Assembly: GCA_048859965.1 (NCBI GenBank)
Contig: JBLIZO010000044.1
Span: forward strand, 1 to 5,423
Reading direction: 5' to 3'
Length of the DNA: 5,423 nt
DNA from: Fluviibacter sp048859965
GTDB taxonomy: Bacteria; Pseudomonadota; Gammaproteobacteria; Burkholderiales; Rhodocyclaceae
Below are positions 1 to 5,288 of the stretch, in pieces (position 1 is the stretch's first letter; the number at the start of each line of letters is the position of its first letter). Below the pieces are notes generated by a model. The model was given only the letters and a program-made list of their open reading frames with translations. It was not told the origin of the DNA and made no database searches. A program made the translations under genes and the position numbers.

Positions 1-1
1 C

Positions 2-1378
2 GTAGCCGTTCTGGATGATGCCGCTGCACAACAGCAGGGGGCCCGTTGCATGGACTGTGGCATCCCCTTCTGTAACAATGGTTGCCCGGTGAACAACATT
101 ATTCCGGATTGGAATGACCTTGTTTACCATGGTCAGTGGCAGGATGCGATCAATGTGCTGCATTCGACCAATAACTTCCCGGAGTTCACTGGCCGTATCT
201 GTCCGGCCCCGTGCGAGGCTGCCTGTACGCTGGGGATCAATGTGGCGCCGGTGGGTATCAAGTCCATCGAGCGTGCCATCATCGACAAGGCTTGGGCATC
301 GGGCTGGGTGGTGCCGCAGCCGCCGCAAACCAAAACCGGCAAGCGTGTCGCGATCATCGGTTCCGGCCCTGCTGGTCTGGCCGCTGCGCAACAGTTGGCA
401 CGCGTCGGCCATGACGTGACCGTGTTCGAAAAAAGCGATCGCATCGGTGGTCTGCTGGGTTACGGTATTCCCGACTTCAAGATGGAAAAGACGCTGATCG
501 ATCGTCGCGTCAAGCAGATGGAAGCCGAAGGCGTGACGTTCAAGACCAAGGTGCTTGTCGGTCACAAGGATCTGCCTGCCGGCATCAACAACGATGCTGA
601 AACCTTTGTTTCGGCCGACGAACTCAAGAAAGATTTCGACGCCGTTATTCTGGCGGCAGGTTCAGAAGTGCCGCGCGATCTGCCGGTGCCGGGTCGCGAG
701 CTCAAGGGTGTCTATGCTGCGCTGGAGTTCCTGATTCCCCAGAACAAGGAAGTTCAACAGGGCAAGGCCAATCCGATCAACGTGAAGGGCAAGCATGTCA
801 TCGTGATCGGTGGCGGCGATACGGGTTCTGACTGCGTCGGTACCTCGAACCGTCATGGCGCCGCTTCGGTGACCCAGTTCGAGCTGATGCCGATGCCGCC
901 AGAGCAGGAAGACAAGCCGCTGGTCTGGCCGTACTGGCCGATCAAGCTGCGTACATCGACCTCGCATGATGAAGGCTGTTCGCGTGACTTCGCCGTCGCC
1001 ACGAAGGAATTCGTGACCGATGGCAACGGTAACGTCAAGGCGCTGAAGGCTGTCCGTTTGGACTGGCAAGGCGGCAAGATGACCGAGGTTGCTGGTTCGG
1101 AATTCGAATTGCCCTGTGACGCGGCTTTCCTCGCTATGGGGTTCACCAATCCGGTGGGGGGGTTACTCGACGCATTTGGCGTGGACAAAGATGCCCGTCA
1201 GAACGCCAAAGCAACGACCGAGGGTGAAGGCTGTTACAAGACTAACGTGGACAAGGTGTATGCCGCCGGTGACGTGCGTCGTGGCCAGTCGCTCGTCGTC
1301 TGGGCAATCCGCGAAGGCCGTCAGTGCGCGCGCGAAGTTGATCAGTTCCTGATGGGCTCGACGCTGCTGCCGCGCTAA
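2..1378 (+). CDS. gltD: Glutamate synthase [NADPH] small (beta) subunit, 5'-truncated by window edge
   Basis: The frame is open from base 2, so the gene begins before the window. 458 residues are visible, and about 30 N-terminal residues are missing compared with the usual family length of about 480-490. The small subunit takes electrons from NADPH through FAD and passes them via Fe-S clusters to the large subunit GltB, which converts glutamine plus 2-oxoglutarate into two glutamates in the cytoplasm. Seen in sequence: an N-terminal cysteine-rich Fe-S region (CMDCGIPFC from base 47, GCP at 80, then cysteines at 200, 212 and 224 in CPAPCEAAC); an FAD dinucleotide fold GSGPAGLAAA near base 359; an NADPH fold GGGDTG near base 809; and the C-terminal FAD-contact motif AAGDVRRGQSL near base 1262. 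The ATG at 50 is internal (second residue of the CMDCG motif), not the start. gltB is presumably upstream, outside the window. A terminator follows the stop codon. Confidence 0.96.
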   Translation, partial: VAVLDDAAAQQQGARCMDCGIPFCNNGCPVNNIIPDWNDLVYHGQWQDAINVLHSTNNFPEFTGRICPAPCEAACTLGINVAPVGIKSIERAIIDKAWASGWVVPQPPQTKTGKRVAIIGSGPAGLAAAQQLARVGHDVTVFEKSDRIGGLLGYGIPDFKMEKTLIDRRVKQMEAEGVTFKTKVLVGHKDLPAGINNDAETFVSADELKKDFDAVILAAGSEVPRDLPVPGRELKGVYAALEFLIPQNKEVQQGKANPINVKGKHVIVIGGGDTGSDCVGTSNRHGAASVTQFELMPMPPEQEDKPLVWPYWPIKLRTSTSHDEGCSRDFAVATKEFVTDGNGNVKALKAVRLDWQGGKMTEVAGSEFELPCDAAFLAMGFTNPVGGLLDAFGVDKDARQNAKATTEGEGCYKTNVDKVYAAGDVRRGQSLVVWAIREGRQCAREVDQFLMGSTLLPR

Positions 1379-1402
1379 ACGAGATGGTATAAATATGCAA
1401 AT

Positions 1403-1430
1403 GGGCGGCTTTGGCCGCCCTTTGTCTTTG
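1403..1430 (+). terminator. Intrinsic terminator after gltD
   Basis: A perfect 7-bp GC stem, GGGCGGC (1403-1409) with GCCGCCC (1414-1420), closes a 4-base loop and is followed by the T-rich tract TTTGTCTTTG. It lies 25 bases after the gltD stop and before the glmU ribosome binding site. It should end the gltBD transcript and separate it from glmU. Confidence 0.85.
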
Positions 1431-1470
1431 GGCTTCCGGTATCCTTCAGGGTATTCCAAAAAGCAATTAA

Positions 1471-1476
1471 ACGGAG
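1471..1476 (+). promoter_or_regulatory. Ribosome binding site deciding the glmU start
   Basis: ACGGAG ends immediately before the TTG at 1477, which leaves no spacer for that codon, but it lies 6 bases before the in-frame TTG at 1483. This makes 1483 the better start. There is no ATG or GTG in frame nearby at the expected N-terminus; the first in-frame ATG is inside the nucleotide-binding loop. Confidence 0.7.
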
Positions 1477-1482
1477 TTGGTT

Positions 1483-2868
1483 TTGAGTCATTCTCGTCCT
1501 TTGCAGGTCGTTATTCTCGCAGCAGGTCAAGGCACGCGCATGCGCTCCGGGTTGCCGAAAGTACTGCATCCGATCGCCGGGCAATCGATGGTGCGCCATG
1601 TGATTGCCGCTGCCGCCACATTGAATTCGCAGAAAACCGTCACCGTTATCGGGCATGGCGCCCAGGTGGTTGAAGGTGTGCTCGCTGATACGGGTGTGCA
1701 GTTTGCCGTGCAGTCGCCACAGTTGGGCACGGGCCATGCGGTGCAGATGGCCTTGCCGGCATTGCAGCCTTTGCCAGACGATGGTCAGGTGCTGATTCTC
1801 TATGGTGATGTGCCGCTGATTCAGGCGTCAACACTTAAAGCGCTGTTGCAGGCGGCCGGTGCGGGCGTCGGGCTGATAACCCAGCAGCTGGCCAACCCCA
1901 CCGGCTATGGCCGTATCGTGCGGGATGGTGCGGGTAACGTGGTCTGTAACGTCGAAGAAAAAGATGCGACAGATGAACAGCGCAAGATCACCGAGGTGAA
2001 TACCGGCATTCTCTGTCTGCCGGCGCGTTATCTGGCGGCGTGGCTCGGTGCATTGTCCAACGCCAATGCGCAAGGCGAGTACTACCTGACCGATTTGCTC
2101 GGCATGGCGGTACAGGCGGGCGTACCGGTCCATACCGTAACACCTCGCTACGACTGGGAGGTGGCTGGCGTCAACTCCAAAGTACAACTGGCTGCGTTAG
2201 AGCGCGTGTGGCAGCAACACCAGGCCGAACAACTCATGATCGACGGTGTGCGCTTGGCCGATCCGGCACGGATTGATATTCGCGGTGTGCTGACCTGCGG
2301 ACGCGATGTGAGTATCGACGTGGGGTGTGTTTTCGAGGGGCGCGTGATACTTGAAGAGGGCGTTCAAATTGGTCCGTATTGCGTGCTGCGCGATGTCACC
2401 GTTAAGGCGGGTGCGCGTGTTGATGCCTTCAGTCATCTGGATCAGGCCGTGGTTGGACCGGACGCCGTGGTCGGCCCCTACGCCCGTTTGCGTCCAGGCT
2501 CCACGCTCGGTGCTGGCGCGCATGTCGGCAATTTCGTGGAGCTGAAGAATTCGCAGTTGGGTAACGGCTCCAAAGCAAATCACCTGGCCTATATAGGTGA
2601 TGCGACGGTGGGTGAGCGTGTCAACATTGGTGCGGGCACCATTACCTGCAACTATGATGGCGCCAACAAGTTCCGAACGATCATCGAAGATGATGCCTTC
2701 ATCGGTTCCGACACACAGCTGGTGGCGCCGGTAACCGTGGGTCGTGGCGCCACACTGGGTGCCGGCACCACGCTGACCAAAGATGCGCCGCCGGATGCGC
2801 TGACCGTGTCACGAGCAAAACAACTCACCTTGACGGGTTGGCAACGCCCCGTCAAACAGAAAAAATAA
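1483..2868 (+). CDS. glmU: Bifunctional GlmU: GlcNAc-1-phosphate uridyltransferase / glucosamine-1-phosphate N-acetyltransferase
   Basis: 461 residues from the TTG at 1483 (463 if the TTG at 1477 is used); E. coli GlmU has 456. It acetylates glucosamine-1-phosphate with acetyl-CoA and then couples the product to UTP, giving cytoplasmic UDP-GlcNAc for peptidoglycan and LPS. The N-terminal uridyltransferase domain shows LAAGQGTRM (residues 12-20) with PKVLH (25-29), QLGTGHA (80-86), YGDVPLI with metal-binding Asp109, EKDAT, NTGILC and GEYYLTD. The C-terminal half is a left-handed beta helix of hexapeptide repeats. It carries Arg337 (RLRPGS), the catalytic-type His367 (HLAYIGDA), NIGAGTITCNYDG and FIGSDTQLVAPV, so both active sites look intact. 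A terminator separates it from gltD. The next gene begins 15 bp after its stop, with no terminator between, so the two are probably co-transcribed. The common partner glmS is not adjacent in this window. No strong sigma-70 promoter was found between 1430 and 1470. Confidence 0.97.
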   Translation: MSHSRPLQVVILAAGQGTRMRSGLPKVLHPIAGQSMVRHVIAAAATLNSQKTVTVIGHGAQVVEGVLADTGVQFAVQSPQLGTGHAVQMALPALQPLPDDGQVLILYGDVPLIQASTLKALLQAAGAGVGLITQQLANPTGYGRIVRDGAGNVVCNVEEKDATDEQRKITEVNTGILCLPARYLAAWLGALSNANAQGEYYLTDLLGMAVQAGVPVHTVTPRYDWEVAGVNSKVQLAALERVWQQHQAEQLMIDGVRLADPARIDIRGVLTCGRDVSIDVGCVFEGRVILEEGVQIGPYCVLRDVTVKAGARVDAFSHLDQAVVGPDAVVGPYARLRPGSTLGAGAHVGNFVELKNSQLGNGSKANHLAYIGDATVGERVNIGAGTITCNYDGANKFRTIIEDDAFIGSDTQLVAPVTVGRGATLGAGTTLTKDAPPDALTVSRAKQLTLTGWQRPVKQKK

Positions 2869-2883
2869 TCAGAGGTTAATGAA

Positions 2884-3198
2884 ATGGATATTGGATTCTT
2901 TGCGTTTGTCGTGGCGATTGCGCTCATGGCTGCGATTGGTGCGACGCTCTTGCTGGTCGGCTATATCGTCGTCGTTCCTGCCAGCATTGTGCGGGGCTGG
3001 TGGTGGGCTGCACTGGTTGTTTTTATCCCGATCCTCGGCCCGATCTTTTTCTGTCGTGCGTTTCCCGAGGGGCTGGGTAAAACGCGGCGGCAGATTTTTT
3101 ACGGGACGCTACTGATGATGGGCGCTGTGGCCCTGCTGTATGGCGGTGGCCCTTGGTTTGCCCAGCATATGGTGGATGCTGCCAAAGTCGCCGGCTGA
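2884..3198 (+). CDS. Small three-helix membrane protein of unknown function, downstream of glmU
   Basis: 104 residues, not recognised as any named family. The start is ATG 2884, preceded by AGAGG (2871-2875) at an 8-base spacer. Three hydrophobic stretches are visible: a long one at about 5-36, a Trp-rich one at 39-56 starting with WWW, and one at 71-87. The basic loop at 58-70 (R58, K66, R68, R69) would be cytoplasmic by the positive-inside rule, which suggests N-terminus in and C-terminus out. Pro residues lie within or at the ends of helices (P32, P49, P53). No catalytic motif is visible. The gene starts 15 bp after the glmU stop, so it is probably expressed with glmU. That raises, without proving, a link to envelope precursor metabolism. 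It converges on the phaM-like gene with a 37-bp gap. Codon use and composition look like the neighbours. Confidence 0.8.
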   Translation: MDIGFFAFVVAIALMAAIGATLLLVGYIVVVPASIVRGWWWAALVVFIPILGPIFFCRAFPEGLGKTRRQIFYGTLLMMGAVALLYGGGPWFAQHMVDAAKVAG

Positions 3199-3235
3199 GG
3201 TTCGGCAGGCCTGACCTGTTCGGCGGGCCGCACGG

Positions 3236-3802
3236 TTATTTTGTACCTGTTGCGGTCGTTTTGCGTTTGGTGGTGGTTTTCTGAGCAGTAGCCTTGCCGG
3301 ATGGGCGTTTGGCGGCTGGTTTTGCGCGCGCCTTCTTGCGGTCGGCGTCCGCCAGCTGCGCCTGTACAGTGGCGTTGAGCTCGTTCATCATTTCCCAGGG
3401 CCACATGGCGGCTTTGGTCAGTGCCGCTTCGTCTGCGGTGGCTTCCCCTGGGGCAGGCTCGTGCGCGACTGACGCGGTATCGGCGGCTGAAGCACTGAAA
3501 AACGGGCTTTCCGGTGTGCTCTGTGGCGTAACGTCTTCACCACTGCCTGCTCTGGTGAAGTGCTCGCTCATGCTGCGGAATGTACCCAGCGCGGATTTCT
3601 GCATTTCCAAATTCTGAATGGTCATCTGCAGCATCGAGAGATTCATGCGCAGCCAGTTCTCGACCGAACGCAGATCACGGATCTGTTTATCCAGTTCCCC
3701 TTCGTCCAGAGTCGGTGCGACCATGCCGGGTAGCTGAAAGCCCATCTGGTTCCACATACTCTGCAGCATATCCAACGGATTGCTACTTTGGGCGTTGCTC
3801 AT
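3236..3802 (-). CDS. phaM: PhaM-like polyhydroxyalkanoate granule regulatory protein
   Basis: 188 residues starting at ATG 3802, with a strong GGAGG (3810-3814) 7 bases upstream. In Ralstonia eutropha, PhaM binds PHB synthase PhaC and DNA, activates the synthase, and ties storage granules to the nucleoid. Visible here: a Met/Gln-rich N-terminus with NPLDMLQSMWNQM (8-20); a probable amphipathic or coiled-coil helix at about 34-82 containing LDKQIRDLRSVENWLRMNL, the segment I find most like PhaM; an Ala/Pro/acidic linker at about 85-130; MWPWEMMN (133-140) just before a final helix; and a Lys/Ala/Thr-rich basic tail at about 155-188 (RKKARAKPAAKR onward) suited to DNA binding. It is shorter than R. 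eutropha PhaM (about 260 residues), mainly in the linker. It is the last gene of the minus-strand group, 25 bp after the 101-residue membrane protein. No phaC, phaA or phaB is present in the window. The call rests on remembered family features; a phasin-like or other nucleoid protein is the alternative. Confidence 0.72.
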   Translation of the reverse strand: MSNAQSSNPLDMLQSMWNQMGFQLPGMVAPTLDEGELDKQIRDLRSVENWLRMNLSMLQMTIQNLEMQKSALGTFRSMSEHFTRAGSGEDVTPQSTPESPFFSASAADTASVAHEPAPGEATADEAALTKAAMWPWEMMNELNATVQAQLADADRKKARAKPAAKRPSGKATAQKTTTKRKTTATGTK

Positions 3803-3827
3803 GATGCATCCTCCGTAAAAGGGGCTG

Positions 3828-4133
3828 TCAGACTCTGCCGGCCAAGTGAAGAATCAGCCAGGTGGCTGGTGCAACCAAGGCCTGAATGATCCGATAGCGC
3901 CATGGGTAGTTGGCGAGATAGGTGAGAAAGCAGGCGACACCGCCAATGACGAACGACAACGCCATCCAGGGAACTGGCTGGTTGAACATGGCATAGCTGG
4001 GTGCGCCTAATGCCAGAACGCCAAGCATGGGTAAGCCCTGCAGGACCAGCAGAAATTTCAACGTAACGGGGCGTTGAAAATGTGCGTGGTGTGCAGACAG
4101 GTTGTTTGCTTGCGGGTTTAGATGATCTGGCAT
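3828..4133 (-). CDS. Small three-helix membrane protein of unknown function between rutE-like and phaM-like genes
   Basis: 101 residues, not recognised. The start is ATG 4133, preceded by GAGGAA with about 4-5 bases of spacing, inside the end of the upstream reductase gene. The two reading frames overlap by 16 bp, which suggests translational coupling. The N-terminal 25 residues are polar and His/Asn-rich (HLNPQANN, HHAH). Three hydrophobic segments follow at about 26-44, 55-75 and 82-98, with the basic YPWRYR at 77-81 between the last two. No enzymatic motif is seen. The longer open frame on the same strand at 3799-4194 was rejected: it lacks a good ribosome binding site, has no hydrophobic pattern, and would run across both neighbouring genes. 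The phaM-like gene follows after 25 bp, so a three-gene transcript is likely. Confidence 0.8.
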   Translation of the reverse strand: MPDHLNPQANNLSAHHAHFQRPVTLKFLLVLQGLPMLGVLALGAPSYAMFNQPVPWMALSFVIGGVACFLTYLANYPWRYRIIQALVAPATWLILHLAGRV

Positions 4134-4750
4134 GCTTCCTCAAACTCCAGTCTCGGCGAGCGGGGGTGCAGTGATTGCGGATCGCCGTGGCCAAGGTTGC
4201 AAATAAAATTGATTTTGAACCGTCCGTCCGGGAAGAAAGTTTGGTTCAGTTGTTCCGCATCAAACCCTGACATTGGTCCGCAGTCAAGTCCCAGCGCACG
4301 CGCGGCCATGATGAAGTAAGCCGCTTGCAGGCTGCTGTTACGTTCTGCGGTGGCGTTGCTCAGAGCGATCTGGTCGCTGCCACTGAACCAGCTGCGGGCA
4401 TCGGCGTGAGGGTACAGACGCGGCAGATGGTCGTAAAAACGCATATCGGCGGCGAAGAGCGCTGTCACGGGCGCTTTCCTTGTTTTCTCTACATTGCCGG
4501 GTGCCAAGCAGGGTTTGAGGCGCGCCTTGGCTTCGGCAGAGCGGACGAAAAGCACGCGCAAAGGCTGGCTGTTGGCGGAAGTGGGGCCAAGCCGTGCCAG
4601 GTTCCAGGCGCGCATCAGCATGGCATCGTCAACGGCTTTGGGAAGCCACCGGCTGTACGTGCGGCCATGCGTGAAAAGCCGGTTGAGCAATTCGGGATCG
4701 GCCGGATGGGCGCAATCGGGAAGGGTATCGTGAGCGTGGGTGTTGGGCAT
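4118..4750 (-). CDS. rutE: RutE-like malonic semialdehyde reductase / FMN nitroreductase-family protein
   Basis: 210 residues from ATG 4750; E. coli RutE has 196. The open frame continues upstream to 5065, but that part lies antisense to tRNA genes and is not coding. The start at 4750 has GGAG (4760-4763) 9 bases upstream and gives the expected family length. Family role: FMN- and NAD(P)H-dependent reduction of malonic semialdehyde to 3-hydroxypropionate in pyrimidine degradation. Seen: GPTSANSQP (55-63, FMN-site motif), APGNVEKT (83-90), YPHADARSWF (113-122), RNSSLQAAYFIMAARALGL (137-155), GPMSGFD (158-164), NLGHGD (185-190) and a closing FEEAC. These match RutE closely along the whole length. 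No other rut genes are present, so the physiological substrate may differ and the symbol denotes homology. The gene diverges from the tRNA-Tyr promoter and leads the group with the 101-residue membrane protein and phaM-like gene. Confidence 0.88.
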   Translation of the reverse strand: MPNTHAHDTLPDCAHPADPELLNRLFTHGRTYSRWLPKAVDDAMLMRAWNLARLGPTSANSQPLRVLFVRSAEAKARLKPCLAPGNVEKTRKAPVTALFAADMRFYDHLPRLYPHADARSWFSGSDQIALSNATAERNSSLQAAYFIMAARALGLDCGPMSGFDAEQLNQTFFPDGRFKINFICNLGHGDPQSLHPRSPRLEFEEACQII

Positions 4751-4759
4751 GATCGTCGG

Positions 4760-4763
4760 CTCC
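4760..4763 (-). promoter_or_regulatory. Ribosome binding site fixing the rutE-like start
   Basis: GGAG on the minus strand stands 9 bases before ATG 4750. It supports the short 210-residue form over the 315-residue open frame, whose extra 105 codons run through the leader region and antisense to tRNA-Tyr and part of tRNA-Gly. Confidence 0.6.
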
Positions 4764-4773
4764 AGGCATGGGT

Positions 4774-4800
4774 GCCCGCTTACTTTATCACCGAGCGGGC
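4774..4800. repeat. Inverted repeat in the rutE-like leader (possible operator or leader hairpin)
   Basis: Perfect 7-bp arms GCCCGCT (4774-4780) and AGCGGGC (4794-4800) surround 13 AT-richer bases. The centres of the arms are 20 bp apart, about two helical turns. On the minus strand the loop contains GATAAA, a partial -10 match. It could be a regulator binding site at the rutE-like promoter or an mRNA hairpin ahead of its start. It lies 24-50 bp upstream of the ATG. Confidence 0.45.
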
Positions 4801-4845
4801 GGCAGAAGATTTGGTGTGGCGACCGGGGCAAGAGAGAAAAATCAA

Positions 4846-4862
4846 ATGCTGCTTGACAGCAT
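4846..4862. repeat. Inverted repeat overlapping the -35 box of the tRNA-tuf promoter
   Basis: A 6-bp perfect dyad, ATGCTG (4846-4851) and CAGCAT (4857-4862), spaced by 5 bases, spans TTGACA. A second small dyad, GGGA/TCCC (4863-4866 and 4872-4875), lies directly beside it in the promoter spacer. The position suits a regulator site acting on the tRNA operon or the divergent rutE-like gene, but short dyads also occur by chance. Confidence 0.35.
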
Positions 4863-4882
4863 GGGAAAACATCCCTCATAAT
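4853..4882 (+). promoter_or_regulatory. Sigma-70-type promoter of the tRNA-Tyr/Gly/Thr-tuf unit
   Basis: A perfect -35 TTGACA (4853-4858), an 18-base spacer and -10 CATAAT (4877-4882, five of six consensus bases) are followed by the GC-rich stretch CCTCGG. A GC-rich discriminator is typical of stringently controlled stable-RNA promoters. The transcript would start near 4889-4890, about 10 bases before mature tRNA-Tyr. Confidence 0.82.
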
Positions 4883-4899
4883 CCTCGGTTCTGGTTCGC

Positions 4900-4984
4900 G
4901 GAGGGATTCCCGAGCGGTCAAAGGGAACAGACTGTAAATCTGTCGGCTCTGCCTTCGAAGGTTCGAATCCTTCTCCCTCCACCA
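4900..4984 (+). tRNA. tRNA-Tyr (anticodon GTA)
   Basis: 85 bases including an encoded CCA. The acceptor stem GGAGGGA/TCCCTCC pairs perfectly. The anticodon stem ACAGA/TCTGT holds the loop CTGTAAA with anticodon GTA at 4934-4936. A long class II variable arm (GGC/GCC stem) is present as expected for bacterial tRNA-Tyr, and the T arm is GAAGG-TTCGAAT-CCTTC. It is the first gene of the tRNA-tuf transcript. Confidence 0.97.
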
Positions 4985-5028
4985 ACAGCCAGAAAATAGC
5001 GGTTTCTTCCGTGCTGCGGTATGGCCGG

Positions 5029-5102
5029 GCGGGTGTAGCTCAATGGTAGAGCAGAAGCCTTCCAAGCTTAAGACGAGGGTTCGATCCCCTTCACCCGCTC
5101 CA
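5029..5102 (+). tRNA. tRNA-Gly (anticodon TCC)
   Basis: 74 bases with encoded CCA. The acceptor GCGGGTG/CACCCGC pairs perfectly, the D stem is GCTC/GAGC, the anticodon loop is CTTCCAA with anticodon TCC at 5061-5063, and the T loop is TTCGATC. The outermost pair of the anticodon stem (27-43) is a G/A mismatch, and the outer T-stem pair is G-T. I recall the same features in related tRNA-Gly(TCC) genes, so this does not suggest a pseudogene. It lies 44 bases after tRNA-Tyr. Confidence 0.96.
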
Positions 5103-5126
5103 CGGACACTCGGTTGTTCCGGCGTT

Positions 5127-5201
5127 GCCCATGTAGCTCAGTGGCAGAGCACTCCCTTGGTAAGGGAGAGGTCGGCAGTTCAATCCTGCCCATGGGCACC
5201 A
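5127..5201 (+). tRNA. tRNA-Thr (anticodon GGT)
   Basis: 75 bases with encoded CCA. The acceptor GCCCATG/CATGGGC pairs perfectly. The anticodon stem CTCCC/GGGAG holds the loop TTGGTAA with anticodon GGT at 5159-5161. The T loop is TTCAATC, with A at position 57 where G is more usual; a purine there is allowed. It sits 24 bases after tRNA-Gly and just before tuf, as in other proteobacterial tRNA-tuf units. Confidence 0.96.
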
Positions 5202-5213
5202 GGTTTCCTGGTG
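5197..5213 (+). other. Hairpin formed by the tRNA-Thr 3' end and its trailer
   Basis: CACCAGG (5197-5203) and CCTGGTG (5207-5213) form a perfect 7-bp stem with a 3-base loop. The left arm includes the last acceptor-stem base, the discriminator and the CCA of tRNA-Thr. No T tract follows directly, so it does not look like a full terminator. It may affect 3' processing of the tRNA from the tRNA-tuf transcript. T-rich DNA (TTTTTGTCTTTTTG) begins about 23 bases later. Confidence 0.45.
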
Positions 5214-5288
5214 GTTCCGGATGTGACGCCGTCGGGTTTTTGTCTTTTTGTTGATGGTCTTTTATTTTTTCGACTTGAGGGTCTAAAA

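Noticed and set aside
1430..1470. glmU promoter
   Set aside because: The best pairing (TTGGGC at 1428 with TATTCC at 1452, 18-base spacer) matches only half of each consensus box, so no promoter is called. GGTATCC/GGGTATT near 1439-1455 makes only a weak wobble-containing hairpin.
3199..3235. Terminator between the converging genes
   Set aside because: There is an 8-bp palindrome CAGGCCTG (3206-3213), a weak interrupted stem, and a near-direct repeat of GTTCGGCRGGCC (3200-3211 and 3218-3229). None forms a strong hairpin with a T tract on either strand.
3799..4194. 131-codon open frame on the minus strand
   Set aside because: It overlaps the 101-residue membrane protein in another frame, and lacks a good ribosome binding site and any domain or helix pattern.
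4325..4999. 224-codon plus-strand open frame
   Set aside because: It is a shadow of the rutE-like gene and continues through the promoter and tRNA-Tyr, which is incompatible with coding.
4751..5065. N-terminal extension of the rutE-like frame (about 105 codons), including residues EKDSNLRRQ
   Set aside because: It runs antisense to tRNA-Tyr and part of tRNA-Gly and across the tRNA promoter. The RutE similarity begins only after the ATG at 4750.
5054..5070. Possible defective tRNA-Gly because of the G/A mismatch at the outer anticodon-stem pair
   Set aside because: All other stems, the anticodon loop and the CCA are intact, and the same mismatch is, as far as I recall, common in related tRNA-Gly(TCC) genes.
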